Source of the DNA: Marinibactrum halimedae
Lineage (GTDB): Bacteria > Pseudomonadota > Gammaproteobacteria > Pseudomonadales > Cellvibrionaceae
Direction: 5' to 3'
DNA length: 63,795 nt
NCBI RefSeq assembly: GCF_021234875.1
Contig: NZ_JAJQVM010000031.1
Coordinates: 1 to 63,795 of the forward strand
Under the pieces are notes generated by a model. The model saw nothing but the letters and a program-made list of their open reading frames with translations. It was not told the origin of the DNA and did no database searches. The translations under genes were made by a program, and so were the position numbers. Shown here in pieces: positions 50,523 to 59,814 of the stretch. Positions within the stretch are counted from its first letter, which is position 1, and each line of letters opens with the position of its first letter.

Positions 50523-51044
50523 TTAAGCGCGGCGACGAAAAAGAGGAACCGGCTGATCCACAGAGGTTTGATAGCCATCACTAAAATCATTCAGTGATTG
50601 CATCGCCTTTTCCAGTTCGTTTTCGTCGTACTGCTCGCCAAAATCAAACGCATTAAATCCGCAGCGTTTTAAATAAAACAGTTGATCACGAATAAAATAG
50701 CCGCAAGCGCGAAGCTCACCAGTAAACCCATAGCGTTCACGTAATAAGCGCGCTGTACTAAAGCCGCGACCGTCCATAAAAACGGGAAAACGCAGGGCAA
50801 TTAATGGTAACTCAGCTGCGTCTGAACCCAGTGTGTCGGCCAGTTCTGTGCTGTTGAGCCATACACCGATTTCATTGCGGCGACCTTTTAATGTTTCCTT
50901 TTGGGCTTGCCAAACCGCCAACGGCACAATGATGTTACCTGTGGGGAGTGGGGCTGTGGGGAGTGGGGTATTCGCGTCTTCGGCGGTATCGATAAATTGC
51001 CACGTATTGTCGGCAATGGCGCCATCTTTAATCAGCTTTGGCAT
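50523..51044 (-). CDS. DUF934 protein, CysI partner
   Basis: The 173 aa protein matches DUF934 in the core LPLIALRFPVFMDGRGFSTA with LRERYGFTGELRACGYFIRD and FFLKRCGF-like FYLKRCGFNAFDFG. It lies after the sulfite reductase gene with a 17-base overlap, an order conserved in pseudomonads and relatives. It is thought to act in assimilatory sulfite reduction as an electron-transfer or assembly partner of CysI, which is not proven. A short tandem duplication (PLPTAPLPTG, residues about 29-38) is visible. Function is inferred from context. Confidence 0.88.
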   Translation of the reverse strand: MPKLIKDGAIADNTWQFIDTAEDANTPLPTAPLPTGNIIVPLAVWQAQKETLKGRRNEIGVWLNSTELADTLGSDAAELPLIALRFPVFMDGRGFSTARLLRERYGFTGELRACGYFIRDQLFYLKRCGFNAFDFGEQYDENELEKAMQSLNDFSDGYQTSVDQPVPLFRRRA

Positions 51045-52689
51045 AGACTCGCTCCTTAAAGGGTTTCATTCCCATACGACGATAGGTATCGATAAACAGT
51101 TCTTCTTCCGTTCGATTCTCAACAAAAACATCAAGAATCGTTTGAATTACATCGGGCACTTCTTCGCGGGTAAAGGCTGGCCCAAGGACTTTACCAAGAG
51201 ACGTATCATTACCGGCGTTACCACCCAGTTGCACCTGATAAAACTCTTCCCCTTTTTTGTCGACGCCCAAAATACCAATATTGCCCACATGGTGATGGCC
51301 ACAGGCATTCATGCAACCGGATAAATTGACGTCTAACTCGCCTAGGTCATAAACGTAATCCATATCATTAAATTTGCGCTGTAAATCTTCGGCGATAGGG
51401 ATGGATTTGGCATTGGCTAGCGAACAGAAGTCGCCGCCGGGGCAACAAATCATGTCGGTTAAGGTATTGATGTTGGGGGTGGCGAAGCCCAGTGCTTTGA
51501 GTTGTTCCCACAAGGCAAACAAATCGGACTGTTTAACATCCCCCATCACGATATTTTGTTCGTGTGTAGTGCGGACTTCTCCAAAACTGTATTGCTCACA
51601 AAGATCGGCAATGGCCTCCAATTGTGAGTCGGTCACATCTCCAGGGGCAACACCTGTGGGCTTTAACGATAAAGTCACGGCAGCATAGCCGGGAACGCGA
51701 TGTTCCGACACATTCCGGGTGAGCCATTTACTGAACGCTTTATGCTCTGAGGCCACCGCTTTAAGCGCAGATTCTTCCGCTGCTGCATCGAGAGTTTCGT
51801 AGGCCGGCTCGGTAAAAAAGCCCTGAGTGCGTTCGATTTCTTCACGGGTTAACTTCGCGTAGCCGTCTTTAATGTGTTGCCATTCTTCTTCTACTTTCGT
51901 CGTGAATACATCAACACCCAGTGCACGAACCAAAATTTTAATGCGCGCTTTGTATTTATTTTCACGGTTACCCAATTGGTTATACACACGCAGAATAGCG
52001 TCTAGGTAGGACAGCAAATCTGCTTCAGGAAGAAACTCACGAACGACTTGGCCAATCACAGGGGTGCGGCCAAGGCCGCCGCCCACAAAGACTTTAAACC
52101 CGGTTTCGCCATTGAGTTGAACGAGTTGAAGGCCGATATCATGCACTTGAATGGCTGCGCGATCAGAAGTGGCGCCGGTGACGGCAATTTTGAATTTACG
52201 CGGCAGGAAGGCGAACTCTGGGTGAAAACTGGACCACTGACGAATGATTTCACAGTAAGGGCGAGGGTCGATGAGTTCGTCAGAAGCGATACCGGCAAAT
52301 TGGTCAGACGTAGTGTTACGAATACAATTGCCGCTGGATTGTGTGGCGTGCATATCCACTTCGGCCAGTTCCGCAAGAATGGCCGGGACTTCGGGTAACT
52401 CTGGCCAGTTAAACTGAATGTTCTGGCGGGTGCTCACATGGCAATAGCCTTTATCATAGTGACGGGCAATATGCGCCAGCTTACGAAGTTGGGCGGCGTT
52501 GAGCATGCCGTAAGGCACATTAACGCGGAGCATGGGTGCTAATCGTTGAACATAAAGGCCGTTTTGGAGGCGAAGAGGTAGGAATTCTTCCTCTTTTAAT
52601 TCGCCCGCAAGATAGCGCTCTGTTTGACTTTTAAACTGTGCAACGCGATCGCGCAAAATGTGTTTGTCGTGTGCGTCATAAATGTACAT
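51028..52689 (-). CDS. cysI: Assimilatory sulfite (nitrite/sulfite) reductase haemoprotein
   Basis: The 553 aa protein has the sirohaem/4Fe-4S enzyme layout: a ferredoxin-like half-domain (LQNGLYVQRLAPMLRVNVPY), a first catalytic half (YCHVSTRQNIQFNWPE, then SSGNCIRNT) and a C-terminal half with the cluster ligands CCPGGDFC and NLSGCMNACGHH. It reduces sulfite to sulfide for cysteine synthesis. The sirohaem-binding Arg/Lys region (RKFKIAVTG) is present. No flavoprotein subunit (CysJ) is encoded next to it, as in Pseudomonas. It is the first gene of the pair with DUF934. Confidence 0.92.
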   Translation of the reverse strand: MYIYDAHDKHILRDRVAQFKSQTERYLAGELKEEEFLPLRLQNGLYVQRLAPMLRVNVPYGMLNAAQLRKLAHIARHYDKGYCHVSTRQNIQFNWPELPEVPAILAELAEVDMHATQSSGNCIRNTTSDQFAGIASDELIDPRPYCEIIRQWSSFHPEFAFLPRKFKIAVTGATSDRAAIQVHDIGLQLVQLNGETGFKVFVGGGLGRTPVIGQVVREFLPEADLLSYLDAILRVYNQLGNRENKYKARIKILVRALGVDVFTTKVEEEWQHIKDGYAKLTREEIERTQGFFTEPAYETLDAAAEESALKAVASEHKAFSKWLTRNVSEHRVPGYAAVTLSLKPTGVAPGDVTDSQLEAIADLCEQYSFGEVRTTHEQNIVMGDVKQSDLFALWEQLKALGFATPNINTLTDMICCPGGDFCSLANAKSIPIAEDLQRKFNDMDYVYDLGELDVNLSGCMNACGHHHVGNIGILGVDKKGEEFYQVQLGGNAGNDTSLGKVLGPAFTREEVPDVIQTILDVFVENRTEEELFIDTYRRMGMKPFKERVYAKAD

Positions 52690-53209
52690 GGCTGTGTACC
52701 TGCTGCTGTCGGCTTTGGCCGATTTCTTCTTTGTTGGTGAAAGCGCTCATCCAATTACTCGTTGCTTAAGCGTTATATCGACAGAAAACGCCGTATCGAG
52801 TCTTTTTAATCGGCCTTACCAATCACGGAGTTTGGTATTGCTAGCGTTCTGTGGTGGCTTCACCAAGTTTGGCGCGCAGAATACACCAAAAGTAAGGGGT
52901 GAGCCATGTGTGAAGAATCTCCACACAAAGACACTAAACGTAACAGGGATATCATGTTTTTAGCGCAGAAAACAATCAAATCCTTTTTTAAATAGACCAT
53001 ATTGACATAATGCGTAAAACCACTTGTCAAACAGGTTGTGCTGTTTTAATACTTGTCATTGTATTTTTTAGAACATTTTGAGCTAGAACTATTTTTGCTC
53101 AAACGTTCTAAAGTATTGACTTTTATGAAGTGCATTAAAACCTGGCCCATACAAAATAGGTTGTTGGCCTCTTTCTATAACTCTATATAAAAATAATGTT
53201 GGAGTTGCT
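52690..53209. promoter_or_regulatory. Region upstream of cysI and the micro-ORF
   Basis: These 520 bases lie between divergently read cysI (minus) and the 38-codon micro-ORF (plus). An open frame at 52682-52963 has no ribosome-binding site. No CysB-like operator could be identified with confidence. Confidence 0.4.
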
Positions 53210-53326
53210 ATGAATAATAATATCGAAGTGCAAGAAGAGGGAGACAGCATTGCCGATTCGGTAGCTGCTGTAGTACTGATTGTAATTTTTGTGTCTACCT
53301 GCATTTTTTGGATCAGCGGGCAGTAG
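53210..53326 (+). CDS. 38-aa single-helix membrane microprotein
   Basis: The short frame starts at an ATG 5 bases after a perfect GGAG (53201-53204) and ends at TAG (53324-53326). It encodes an acidic N-terminus (NNNIEVQEEGDSIADS) followed by one hydrophobic helix (VAAVVLIVIFVSTCIFWISG). The acidic-then-helix build is typical of accessory subunits of membrane enzymes and of small stress proteins. No partner can be named; cysI is divergent and the DUF2970 gene runs toward it from the other side. The hairpin at 53489-53542 could end its transcript. Confidence 0.6.
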   Translation: MNNNIEVQEEGDSIADSVAAVVLIVIFVSTCIFWISGQ

Positions 53327-53891
53327 TCATTAGTTACAGTTAGGGGCCGTTTCTGAGTGCGACGAATCTCAATGGGCATGGAGAATATAGAATTGCGTGT
53401 GTTGTGGTGTTAGTTTCACACGCAGTATATCGATATTCCACACATACAGGTTACACGGACAAATAGTCTACATAATGTATTGAAACCTCATGTAGGCGCT
53501 CCGGGCCGGTGCACAATGAAGTTGTTGTGCTGGCCCTACATGGTTGTTTTTTTATTTATCTTTTTTGTAGAAAAGTCAAAGACTTTATGAATATATAATC
53601 GATCTATTCAATATGTTTTGACATCTACTCTTTTCTTAACTCAATTTGTTCTCACCTTAATTATTTTCATTTCTATCGTTCATTACACGTGTTTTTGTTT
53701 GTGATGTTCTATGTACCCCCTTTCTTTTTGCTGCTGTTTTTCGATCCGATATTGGGTGGGTATTAAGTGAAAAAAAGTAACAGTCACCATGAGCGTCAGA
53801 GGGCTACCTTTTATGTCTTTCCTCCTGAAATTTTCCAATGAGGCTTATTGAGTTAATAACTGCTTCGTTATTTCTACCTCCTCGATTTCTG
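53327..53891. other. Intergenic region with a long hairpin
   Basis: About 565 bases follow the micro-ORF. A long hairpin with a T-run occupies 53489-53560. The rest is AT-rich with no gene. A small RNA transcribed through the hairpin is possible but not shown. Confidence 0.5.
53489..53555 (+). terminator. Long GC-rich hairpin with T-run
   Basis: CATGTAGG (53489-53496) pairs with CCTACATG (53535-53542); inside, GGCC (53504-53507) and GCACAA (53511-53516) pair with GGCC (53532-53535) and TTGTGC (53525-53530), with some sharing of bases. GTTGTTTTTTT follows directly. It looks like a terminator for a transcript coming from the micro-ORF, or the end of a small RNA. Confidence 0.75.
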
Positions 53892-54149
53892 TTATTGATT
53901 CACTCCGTGCAGGGAAAGTACGAAATGGACAAGCCAGTACACAGCGCCAATAAATATGCTCGTAAAGAGAATGCCCGCTGTAATGAACACAAAAATATTG
54001 CCATGCTTAAAATCTCGTTCTTGGTTGCGACGACTTTGAACACCAAAGGCCGCGCAGAGGGTGCTCAGAATAATATGGTTTAATTTGGGTTTGGTAGGGT
54101 GATCTTGAGATTGAGGTGAGGGTGTGTTGGCATCTGTTGGGTGGTTCAT
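53892..54149 (-). CDS. DUF2970 family membrane protein
   Basis: The 85 aa protein has a Pro/Gln-rich start, then ILSTLCAAFGVQSRRNQERD FK in sequence (AAFGVQS plus NQERDF are the DUF2970 hallmark) and one helix, IFVFITAGILFTSIFIGAVY. DUF2970 proteins are small gammaproteobacterial membrane proteins without known role. The gene is on the minus strand in a region otherwise empty. Confidence 0.85.
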   Translation of the reverse strand: MNHPTDANTPSPQSQDHPTKPKLNHIILSTLCAAFGVQSRRNQERDFKHGNIFVFITAGILFTSIFIGAVYWLVHFVLSLHGVNQ

Positions 54150-54796
54150 TTGGTGCTCCGATCCAGTCGATGTTTACGATTTAATCATGGAGTAACCATG
54201 CCTTTGAGTCAAAGAAGGTTGAGTCAATTGTGTGCGTGTCGAATAGTTGTGTTTTGAATCTAAATTTGAACTTTTCTGAAGGCTCTCTGTGTTGATGATG
54301 AAAAATTGTAATAAATAAGATGATTTGGTTTCATGAGAGGCTTTGGATTTTTCTGGTTGTAAGAATTTCTCTAATAAGATCATTTTCCTTGTAATTTTTT
54401 GTTAAGGCCTTCTTTGGTTAATGCTGTCTGGTTTTCTAAATTAATTTCTTATAATTTTTGGTTTTTTCTGATTCTTTTTTCTCGTTATCAAAAGATGACC
54501 TTTTGCTTTTTTTACACTTTTTATTGTTTAAAAATAAAAGTGGGTGAGTAAAATAAAGTTAAGCTTTGAAAGATCGATAGTTTGCTTTTTTCAGTGTGGT
54601 AGGATGTTTGTGCTGCCTTTCTGTGGTTGTTTAGTATTGGTCGGGCTGTTTTTTTTGAAGTTGTTTTTTTGCTGTAAATAAATTGGCGTGTTTAATATTT
54701 TTTTTTGGCGCCATTAATATTTTGTTGTTGTATGATTTTCTTGTGTTGTTCTTCTGTTCGCATCAATACCTAAAAAATTTATAGAAGAGGTTAGCC
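54150..54796. other. AT-rich intergenic region, nothing recognised
   Basis: About 650 AT-rich bases with many T-runs lie between the divergent DUF2970 and cytochrome genes. A minus-strand open frame at 54174-54383 lacks a ribosome-binding site and motif. AAGAGGTTAGCC just before 54797 is the ribosome-binding region of the cytochrome gene. Confidence 0.5.
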
Positions 54797-56521
54797 ATGT
54801 TTCAGTCTCGTAAGACCCTTTTGTGCTGCCTAAGCGCATGTGGTGTTTTGTTTTCAGTGCCTTCGGCTTTTTCTGATGATGACTTCGTTTCAGAAATGGT
54901 GAGTGAAAAGGCTGCAGTTTCCGTTAAAGATAAACGCTCACATTCTTATTGGAGAAAGCCCTCCATTGATAAAATAGTGTCGAGTTGGTTATCTAGAATT
55001 GACCCATTAGATGGTCGTTATGAAAATAAGACGATCATGCATCTAGACGACGGAATGAGCTCTAGTGCTCGTGAAATTTATTTGCATGCCACACAATACC
55101 CAGAAAATGTACAAATAGAAGAGGGTTGGTTTCCAATGGCATGGTTTGAAGCCTTGGAAGATTTGGAAACCGGTAAGCCCTATTTAGAAAATTTGAGTCG
55201 CTTAGGTTTATTGGAAGATCCAAACGATCCTAATGGATTGCCAGTGGGAATGGGGGTTACCAATGGTGTTGTGGGTGTGAGTTGTGCCATGTGCCATGTC
55301 TCACAACTGGATTTTAAAGATACTCGTGTCAGGGTAACGGGTTCGGGAACACCAGTAACGGGTCAGGTGAGATTGTTACCTGATCTTCAATTCACGTTTA
55401 CCAAAACCTTGGCCACTCCTGAATTACTAGAAGAGTATCTTGACCGAATATTGGGTGATGATGCGTTGCCAGAAGACAGAAGTGCTTTGAAGGCGGATAT
55501 GGTTGCGTGGTTGCAAGCCAATATGTCGGCAGGGTTAACTCCAGAAGAATTTTTACCTGCATTGTTAGCGGGTATCGAGATGAATGAAGGGAATTATCAA
55601 GCGCCCGGCGGGCATCCGTTTGAAGTTACTCGTCTTTTATTCTTCGGGTTTGAAAATGCTTACTTCACTAACGTTATGGTTGACCGTCCTCCTATCTGGG
55701 GATTGCAATTTACTGAGAATTTACATTACAACGGCAATACCAACTCTAAGGTAGAGCGAAATTTAATTTCTTCTTTAAATACGGTTCGGCAAGTGACAGT
55801 TGACGCGGTTACCAATAACGATCCGAAAAAATTAAACCAGATTGAATTAGCCGCGTGGCAAATTCAGGTGCCTGCTTGGCCGGAAGATGCATTTGGTAAA
55901 GTGAAACCTTATTATGCTGCGAAGGGTGAGCGACTTTACGATAAGCATTGTGTTGACTGCCATGCAAAAACACACCCGAAAGAACTCACTCGACTACCCG
56001 AGTATCCACTTGAATTAATCAAGACCGATAGCGCATATTTTGACGTCTTTGATCAGCCTATTGTGCTTGGCGATGAAGTTTTGCCCTATGATGTAGCGAT
56101 TAACAGTAATATAGATGCGGTGAAATTTGAATGGTATGAAAAACAAGGCACAACCGCCGCAGAAATTGACCCAATTGAACAAGGATTAGATCCTGAGTGG
56201 TCATTCCGTCGAGTTTTGGTTGCAGAGCCAATGGCAGGAATTTGGGCAAGCCCTCCTTATCTTCATAATGGTTCGGTGCCAAGTATTTATGAATTATTAT
56301 TGCCGGCAGAAGAGCGTACGAAGCAATTCCCTGTAGGACACACCAATTATGACCCAATTCGTTTAGGTTATCGTACGGATTTAAAACCGGGTGATGATAA
56401 GTTTGTATTCTCTGTGGATACTACACAGTATGGTGCAACCAATGTAGGACATGAGTTTGGTACGTCTATGTCTGACTACGAGCGTTTTGCTTTGATTGAG
56501 TATTTGAAAACCTTGAGATAA
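54797..56521 (+). CDS. Exported di-haem cytochrome c, RoxA/LoxA-like
   Basis: The 574 aa protein has a signal peptide (LLCCLSACGVLFSVPSAFS), and two haem-binding CxxCH motifs, CAMCH (Cys163-His167) and CVDCH (Cys385-His389). The C-terminal segment PMAGIWASPPYLHNGSVPSI with YELLLPAEERT is typical of the RoxA/LoxA group of di-haem rubber dioxygenases and related di-haem cytochrome peroxidase-like proteins. Which substrate it oxidises is unknown. It is monocistronic, followed by hairpins at 56533-56561 and 56593-56628. Confidence 0.85.
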   Translation: MFQSRKTLLCCLSACGVLFSVPSAFSDDDFVSEMVSEKAAVSVKDKRSHSYWRKPSIDKIVSSWLSRIDPLDGRYENKTIMHLDDGMSSSAREIYLHATQYPENVQIEEGWFPMAWFEALEDLETGKPYLENLSRLGLLEDPNDPNGLPVGMGVTNGVVGVSCAMCHVSQLDFKDTRVRVTGSGTPVTGQVRLLPDLQFTFTKTLATPELLEEYLDRILGDDALPEDRSALKADMVAWLQANMSAGLTPEEFLPALLAGIEMNEGNYQAPGGHPFEVTRLLFFGFENAYFTNVMVDRPPIWGLQFTENLHYNGNTNSKVERNLISSLNTVRQVTVDAVTNNDPKKLNQIELAAWQIQVPAWPEDAFGKVKPYYAAKGERLYDKHCVDCHAKTHPKELTRLPEYPLELIKTDSAYFDVFDQPIVLGDEVLPYDVAINSNIDAVKFEWYEKQGTTAAEIDPIEQGLDPEWSFRRVLVAEPMAGIWASPPYLHNGSVPSIYELLLPAEERTKQFPVGHTNYDPIRLGYRTDLKPGDDKFVFSVDTTQYGATNVGHEFGTSMSDYERFALIEYLKTLR

Positions 56522-56592
56522 AGGCATGTTGAAATAGCCACTTTTTTAAATGGTGGCTATTGAAAGGTGTTGTGAACAAACATTTGTGTATA

Positions 56593-56628
56593 AAAAAAGG
56601 CCACCCTTTGTTGAGGCTGGCCTTTTTT
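56593..56628. terminator. Bidirectional rho-independent terminator
   Basis: AAAAAAGGCCA (56593-56603) and TGGCCTTTTTT (56618-56628) pair around a 14-base loop. It lies between the convergent cytochrome and FAH-family genes. A second short stem (AATAGCCAC at 56533-56541 / GTGGCTATT at 56553-56561) precedes it. Confidence 0.88.
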
Positions 56629-56788
56629 ATTTTCTCTCTTTCCTCCGGCTCGTTTGTCATCCACCATGGTTGATACGGTCTATTAATACTAAGAATTTAG
56701 TCAGCGATTAGTCTAATTTTTCAAATCGGGTAACGTTTTTCCGGAAACCTTGAGTCGTCTGATTAGATGCTTATTTATCGCTCATTTA

Positions 56789-57490
56789 TCACATTCTTCT
56801 TCGCCCAGTCACTACCTTATTGGTTAATTTTTCTAGCCCATCAATAGATGCTTCCAGTCGATCTCCAGGAATTAACGGCCCAACGCCTTTGGGTGTTCCG
56901 GTGAAAATCAAATCGCCCGGTTGTAATTCGAAGTATTGTGATAATTCCACAATAATATCGACGGTTTTCCAAACCATATCTTCCAGTTTACCGTGTTGGC
57001 GAATTTCTCCGTTAACGCTGAGTTTAATATCGCCTTCGGTTTTATGGCCGCAGTCGCGTTTTGTACTGATTGGACCGACCACGGCGGAGTGATCGAATGC
57101 TTTGGCGGTACACCAAGGGCGGCTTTTGTCTTTGGCGTCGCGTTGAAGGTCACGACGAGTAAGGTCAAGCCCGACGGCATAACCAAAAATACAATGTGAC
57201 GCTTCCTTCGTATTGAGGTTGATGCCGCCTCGCTCCAGAGCAACTACTAACTCTACTTCGTGATGCAACTCATTGGTTTTTACGGGGTAGTAGATCGGGT
57301 GATTAGGCGGCACCACGGCATCGGCAGGTTTGGTGAAGAAAAAGGGCGGCTCCTTCGGGTCTGAATTCATTTCAAGAGCATGATCGGTGTAGTTGCGACC
57401 CACACAATAAACTCGTCTTACAGGGAAGCGGCTGTCTTGACCGGTAACGGGCAATGTTGTGGGTGGGTTCGGTGGGAATACCATGCTCAT
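56789..57490 (-). CDS. Fumarylacetoacetate hydrolase (FAH) family protein
   Basis: From the ATG at 57490 (MSMVFPP), with GGAG upstream, the product is 233 aa, the usual length; the frame opens farther upstream at 57592 without support. Motifs: VYCVGRNYTDHALEM, HHEVELVVALERGG, FGYAVGLDLTRRDLQ and FTGTPKGVGPL-like IFTGTPKGVGPLIPGD. The metal ligands Glu-x-Glu (EVELV) are present. Family members hydrolyse or decarboxylate 2-oxo-acids from aromatic or meta-cleavage pathways, e.g. fumarylpyruvate. No other catabolic gene is adjacent. Confidence 0.88.
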   Translation of the reverse strand: MSMVFPPNPPTTLPVTGQDSRFPVRRVYCVGRNYTDHALEMNSDPKEPPFFFTKPADAVVPPNHPIYYPVKTNELHHEVELVVALERGGINLNTKEASHCIFGYAVGLDLTRRDLQRDAKDKSRPWCTAKAFDHSAVVGPISTKRDCGHKTEGDIKLSVNGEIRQHGKLEDMVWKTVDIIVELSQYFELQPGDLIFTGTPKGVGPLIPGDRLEASIDGLEKLTNKVVTGRRRM

Positions 57491-57679
57491 AATGAGGCTC
57501 CGTGACGTTTTACGGTTTTGGCTCAACCGCTTTCTTGTTCTTTTTCGTATAGCAGCTTGCGATACGTCGATGAATGGGGTGTTATAACACATCTTAAGCT
57601 ATCCGCGCCGGTAGATCATGATGAGTGATGATTGCGGGCGAAGGAATAAAACATAATTTTGGAGCTAGGGGTCTTGAAC

Positions 57680-59566
57680 ATGACAGGTTTTCATCCACTC
57701 ACGCGCGTCGTGCGTTCTAGTATGATTTTGCGCTCTAGTATGACTTTGCGCTCTGTAGTTGCTGTGGCGTCGTTGGCCGGTAGCCTGGTTTTGGCTGGTT
57801 GTGGTCATACAGACAATTCAGAAAAAGCGCATAACGTTGCTGAGTCCGCATCCATGATGCCAAAGACGGCCTCTTCCAATTCTTCGGGTTTATCAGATCA
57901 CCCATCGAATGATCATTCAAAGAGACAAGCACCAGACTACGACATGGTGGCGGCTCAGGGTAAAGGGGCGGCGGCAACCGTTCACCCGCTTGCTACCAAA
58001 GCCGCTATTGAGGTGCTGGAAAGTGGTGGAAATGCCGTAGATGCGGCGGTGGCGGCCGCATTGATGCTGGGTGTGGTGGATGGCCATAACTCAGGTATTG
58101 GTGGCGGTTTATTTGCGTTGGTGTATTGGGCCGATGGTCGTGTTGAAGCGGTGGATGGTCGTGAAATGGCCCCCGCGAAAGCGCACCGGGATATGTACCT
58201 CAAGGATGGCGAATTTATGAAAGATTGGAGTCGCACCGGGCCGTTGGCCAGTGGTGTACCGGGCTCCATTGCCGTTTTCGATTATTTGATGAAAAACGGT
58301 GGCGCACAAACCTTTGCTGATCATTTGGAGCGTGCGGCAACCGTGGCCGATGAGGGCTTTGTGGTGACACCGGTGTATGCAAAGCGTTTGCGCTCCTCTG
58401 CTGAGGCGCTGGGACGTTTCCCGGCCAGTAAAGTGGTGTTCTTTAGTGATGATGGCGAAACTTGGTCTGAGGGAGACATTCTCAAGCAAAAAGATTTGGC
58501 GGCAACTTATCGGGCCATTGCAAAAGAAGGATCTGCGCACTTTTACCAAGGCGAGTTCGCCAAAGCCGTTGGTGAATGGATGGCGGCCAATGGTGGTTTA
58601 ATCACGGTTGAAGATATGGCCAATTACGAGATCAAATTGAGAAACCCAATTCAATCGACCTACCAAGGCCATACGATTTACGGCTTCCCGCCACCCAGCT
58701 CAGGGGGGGTGCATGTTGCGGAGATGTTGAATATTTTGGAGCACTTTTCCTTAAAAGGGCTATCGGATTCTGAGCGTTACCATCTTGTAGGCGAGGCCAT
58801 GAAACTGGCTTTCGCGGATCGAGCACACTGGTTGGGTGACCCGGCCTATACCCATGTTCCGAAAGGGCTCACTTCCAAAGAATACGCGGATCAATTAGCG
58901 TCGAAAATTTCTTCTGATAAAGCGCTGGCTTCTGTTTCCTATGGCAAACCCAAAGCATGGGACAGTGACTGGTTTCAAACCCACACCACCAATATTTCTG
59001 TGGCTGATGGCCAGGGTAATTGGGTTGCGTTAACCACCACCGTGAATACGAATTTTGGCAGCAAGGTGATCATTCCCGGTACGGGGGTAATCATGAATAA
59101 TCAAATGGACGATTTCTCTGCTCAACCAGGTGTGCCGAACGTATATGGCTTGGTTGGTTCGGAGGCCAACAGCATTCAGCCCGGTAAACGCCCACTCAGT
59201 AGTATGACTCCGACCATCGTGGTGAAAAATGATGACAACGGTAAGCCTGTGAATCCGGTGATGGCCATTGGCGCAGCGGGTGGGCCATTGATTATTACTC
59301 AGGTGCTGCAAGGCATTGTGAACCACATTACTTTGGATTACCCACTGCAGGAGTCTTTAGCGGCGCCTCGCATCCACCAGCAATGGAAACCGGAAGTGCT
59401 GTTTGTTGAGCAGGTCGTCGATTCAGAAACACGAGAAGCACTGGAGGCCAAAGGTCATAAGGTCATGAATTTACGGTTCACCGGCTCTTCAACAGCGGTA
59501 GTGCAAAAAAACAGTGGCGAATTTGTGCCGGTAGCCGAACCCCGCTTAAGAGAGCGAAATCAATAA
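57680..59566 (+). CDS. ggt: Gamma-glutamyltransferase, lipoprotein type
   Basis: The ATG at 57680 has GGAGCTAGGGG upstream and yields 628 aa; a TTG at 57659 would add seven residues. RSSM repeats precede a lipobox SLVLAGCG. The large subunit has GGNAVDAAVAAALMLGVVDG and GHNSGIGGGLF. The autocleavage/nucleophile Thr436 begins TTNISVADGQG, followed by NTNFGSKVIIPGTGVIMNNQ and MDDFS. The enzyme cleaves gamma-glutamyl bonds of glutathione, here probably on the periplasmic face of a membrane. It may supply cysteinyl-glycine, as also served by the M13 peptidase downstream. Confidence 0.93.
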   Translation: MTGFHPLTRVVRSSMILRSSMTLRSVVAVASLAGSLVLAGCGHTDNSEKAHNVAESASMMPKTASSNSSGLSDHPSNDHSKRQAPDYDMVAAQGKGAAATVHPLATKAAIEVLESGGNAVDAAVAAALMLGVVDGHNSGIGGGLFALVYWADGRVEAVDGREMAPAKAHRDMYLKDGEFMKDWSRTGPLASGVPGSIAVFDYLMKNGGAQTFADHLERAATVADEGFVVTPVYAKRLRSSAEALGRFPASKVVFFSDDGETWSEGDILKQKDLAATYRAIAKEGSAHFYQGEFAKAVGEWMAANGGLITVEDMANYEIKLRNPIQSTYQGHTIYGFPPPSSGGVHVAEMLNILEHFSLKGLSDSERYHLVGEAMKLAFADRAHWLGDPAYTHVPKGLTSKEYADQLASKISSDKALASVSYGKPKAWDSDWFQTHTTNISVADGQGNWVALTTTVNTNFGSKVIIPGTGVIMNNQMDDFSAQPGVPNVYGLVGSEANSIQPGKRPLSSMTPTIVVKNDDNGKPVNPVMAIGAAGGPLIITQVLQGIVNHITLDYPLQESLAAPRIHQQWKPEVLFVEQVVDSETREALEAKGHKVMNLRFTGSSTAVVQKNSGEFVPVAEPRLRERNQ

Positions 59567-59814
59567 TCAAAGCCTCTTCGAGGTTGGCTGTGTAAGGCAA
59601 TCACAAATTGTTCAAGATCTTTCGGTGACGATGAACCCAAGAGCGTGAAACGATGTCACTTACATTGTCTTTAATTGAGTTTATTATCTGATGCGACAAT
59701 TGTCTCATTCGTCTATCAAATACACCTTAACAAGCCGGTGCCAAAAGCGTCGCCAATACAACAAAGCTGCCGTTTAAAAAAACAGCAGAACGTGAAATAC
59801 AATAAGGAATACCT

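Noticed and set aside
52682-52963. 93-codon plus-strand frame overlapping the cysI start
   Set aside because: Starts inside the cysI initiation region on the other strand, with no supporting signal.
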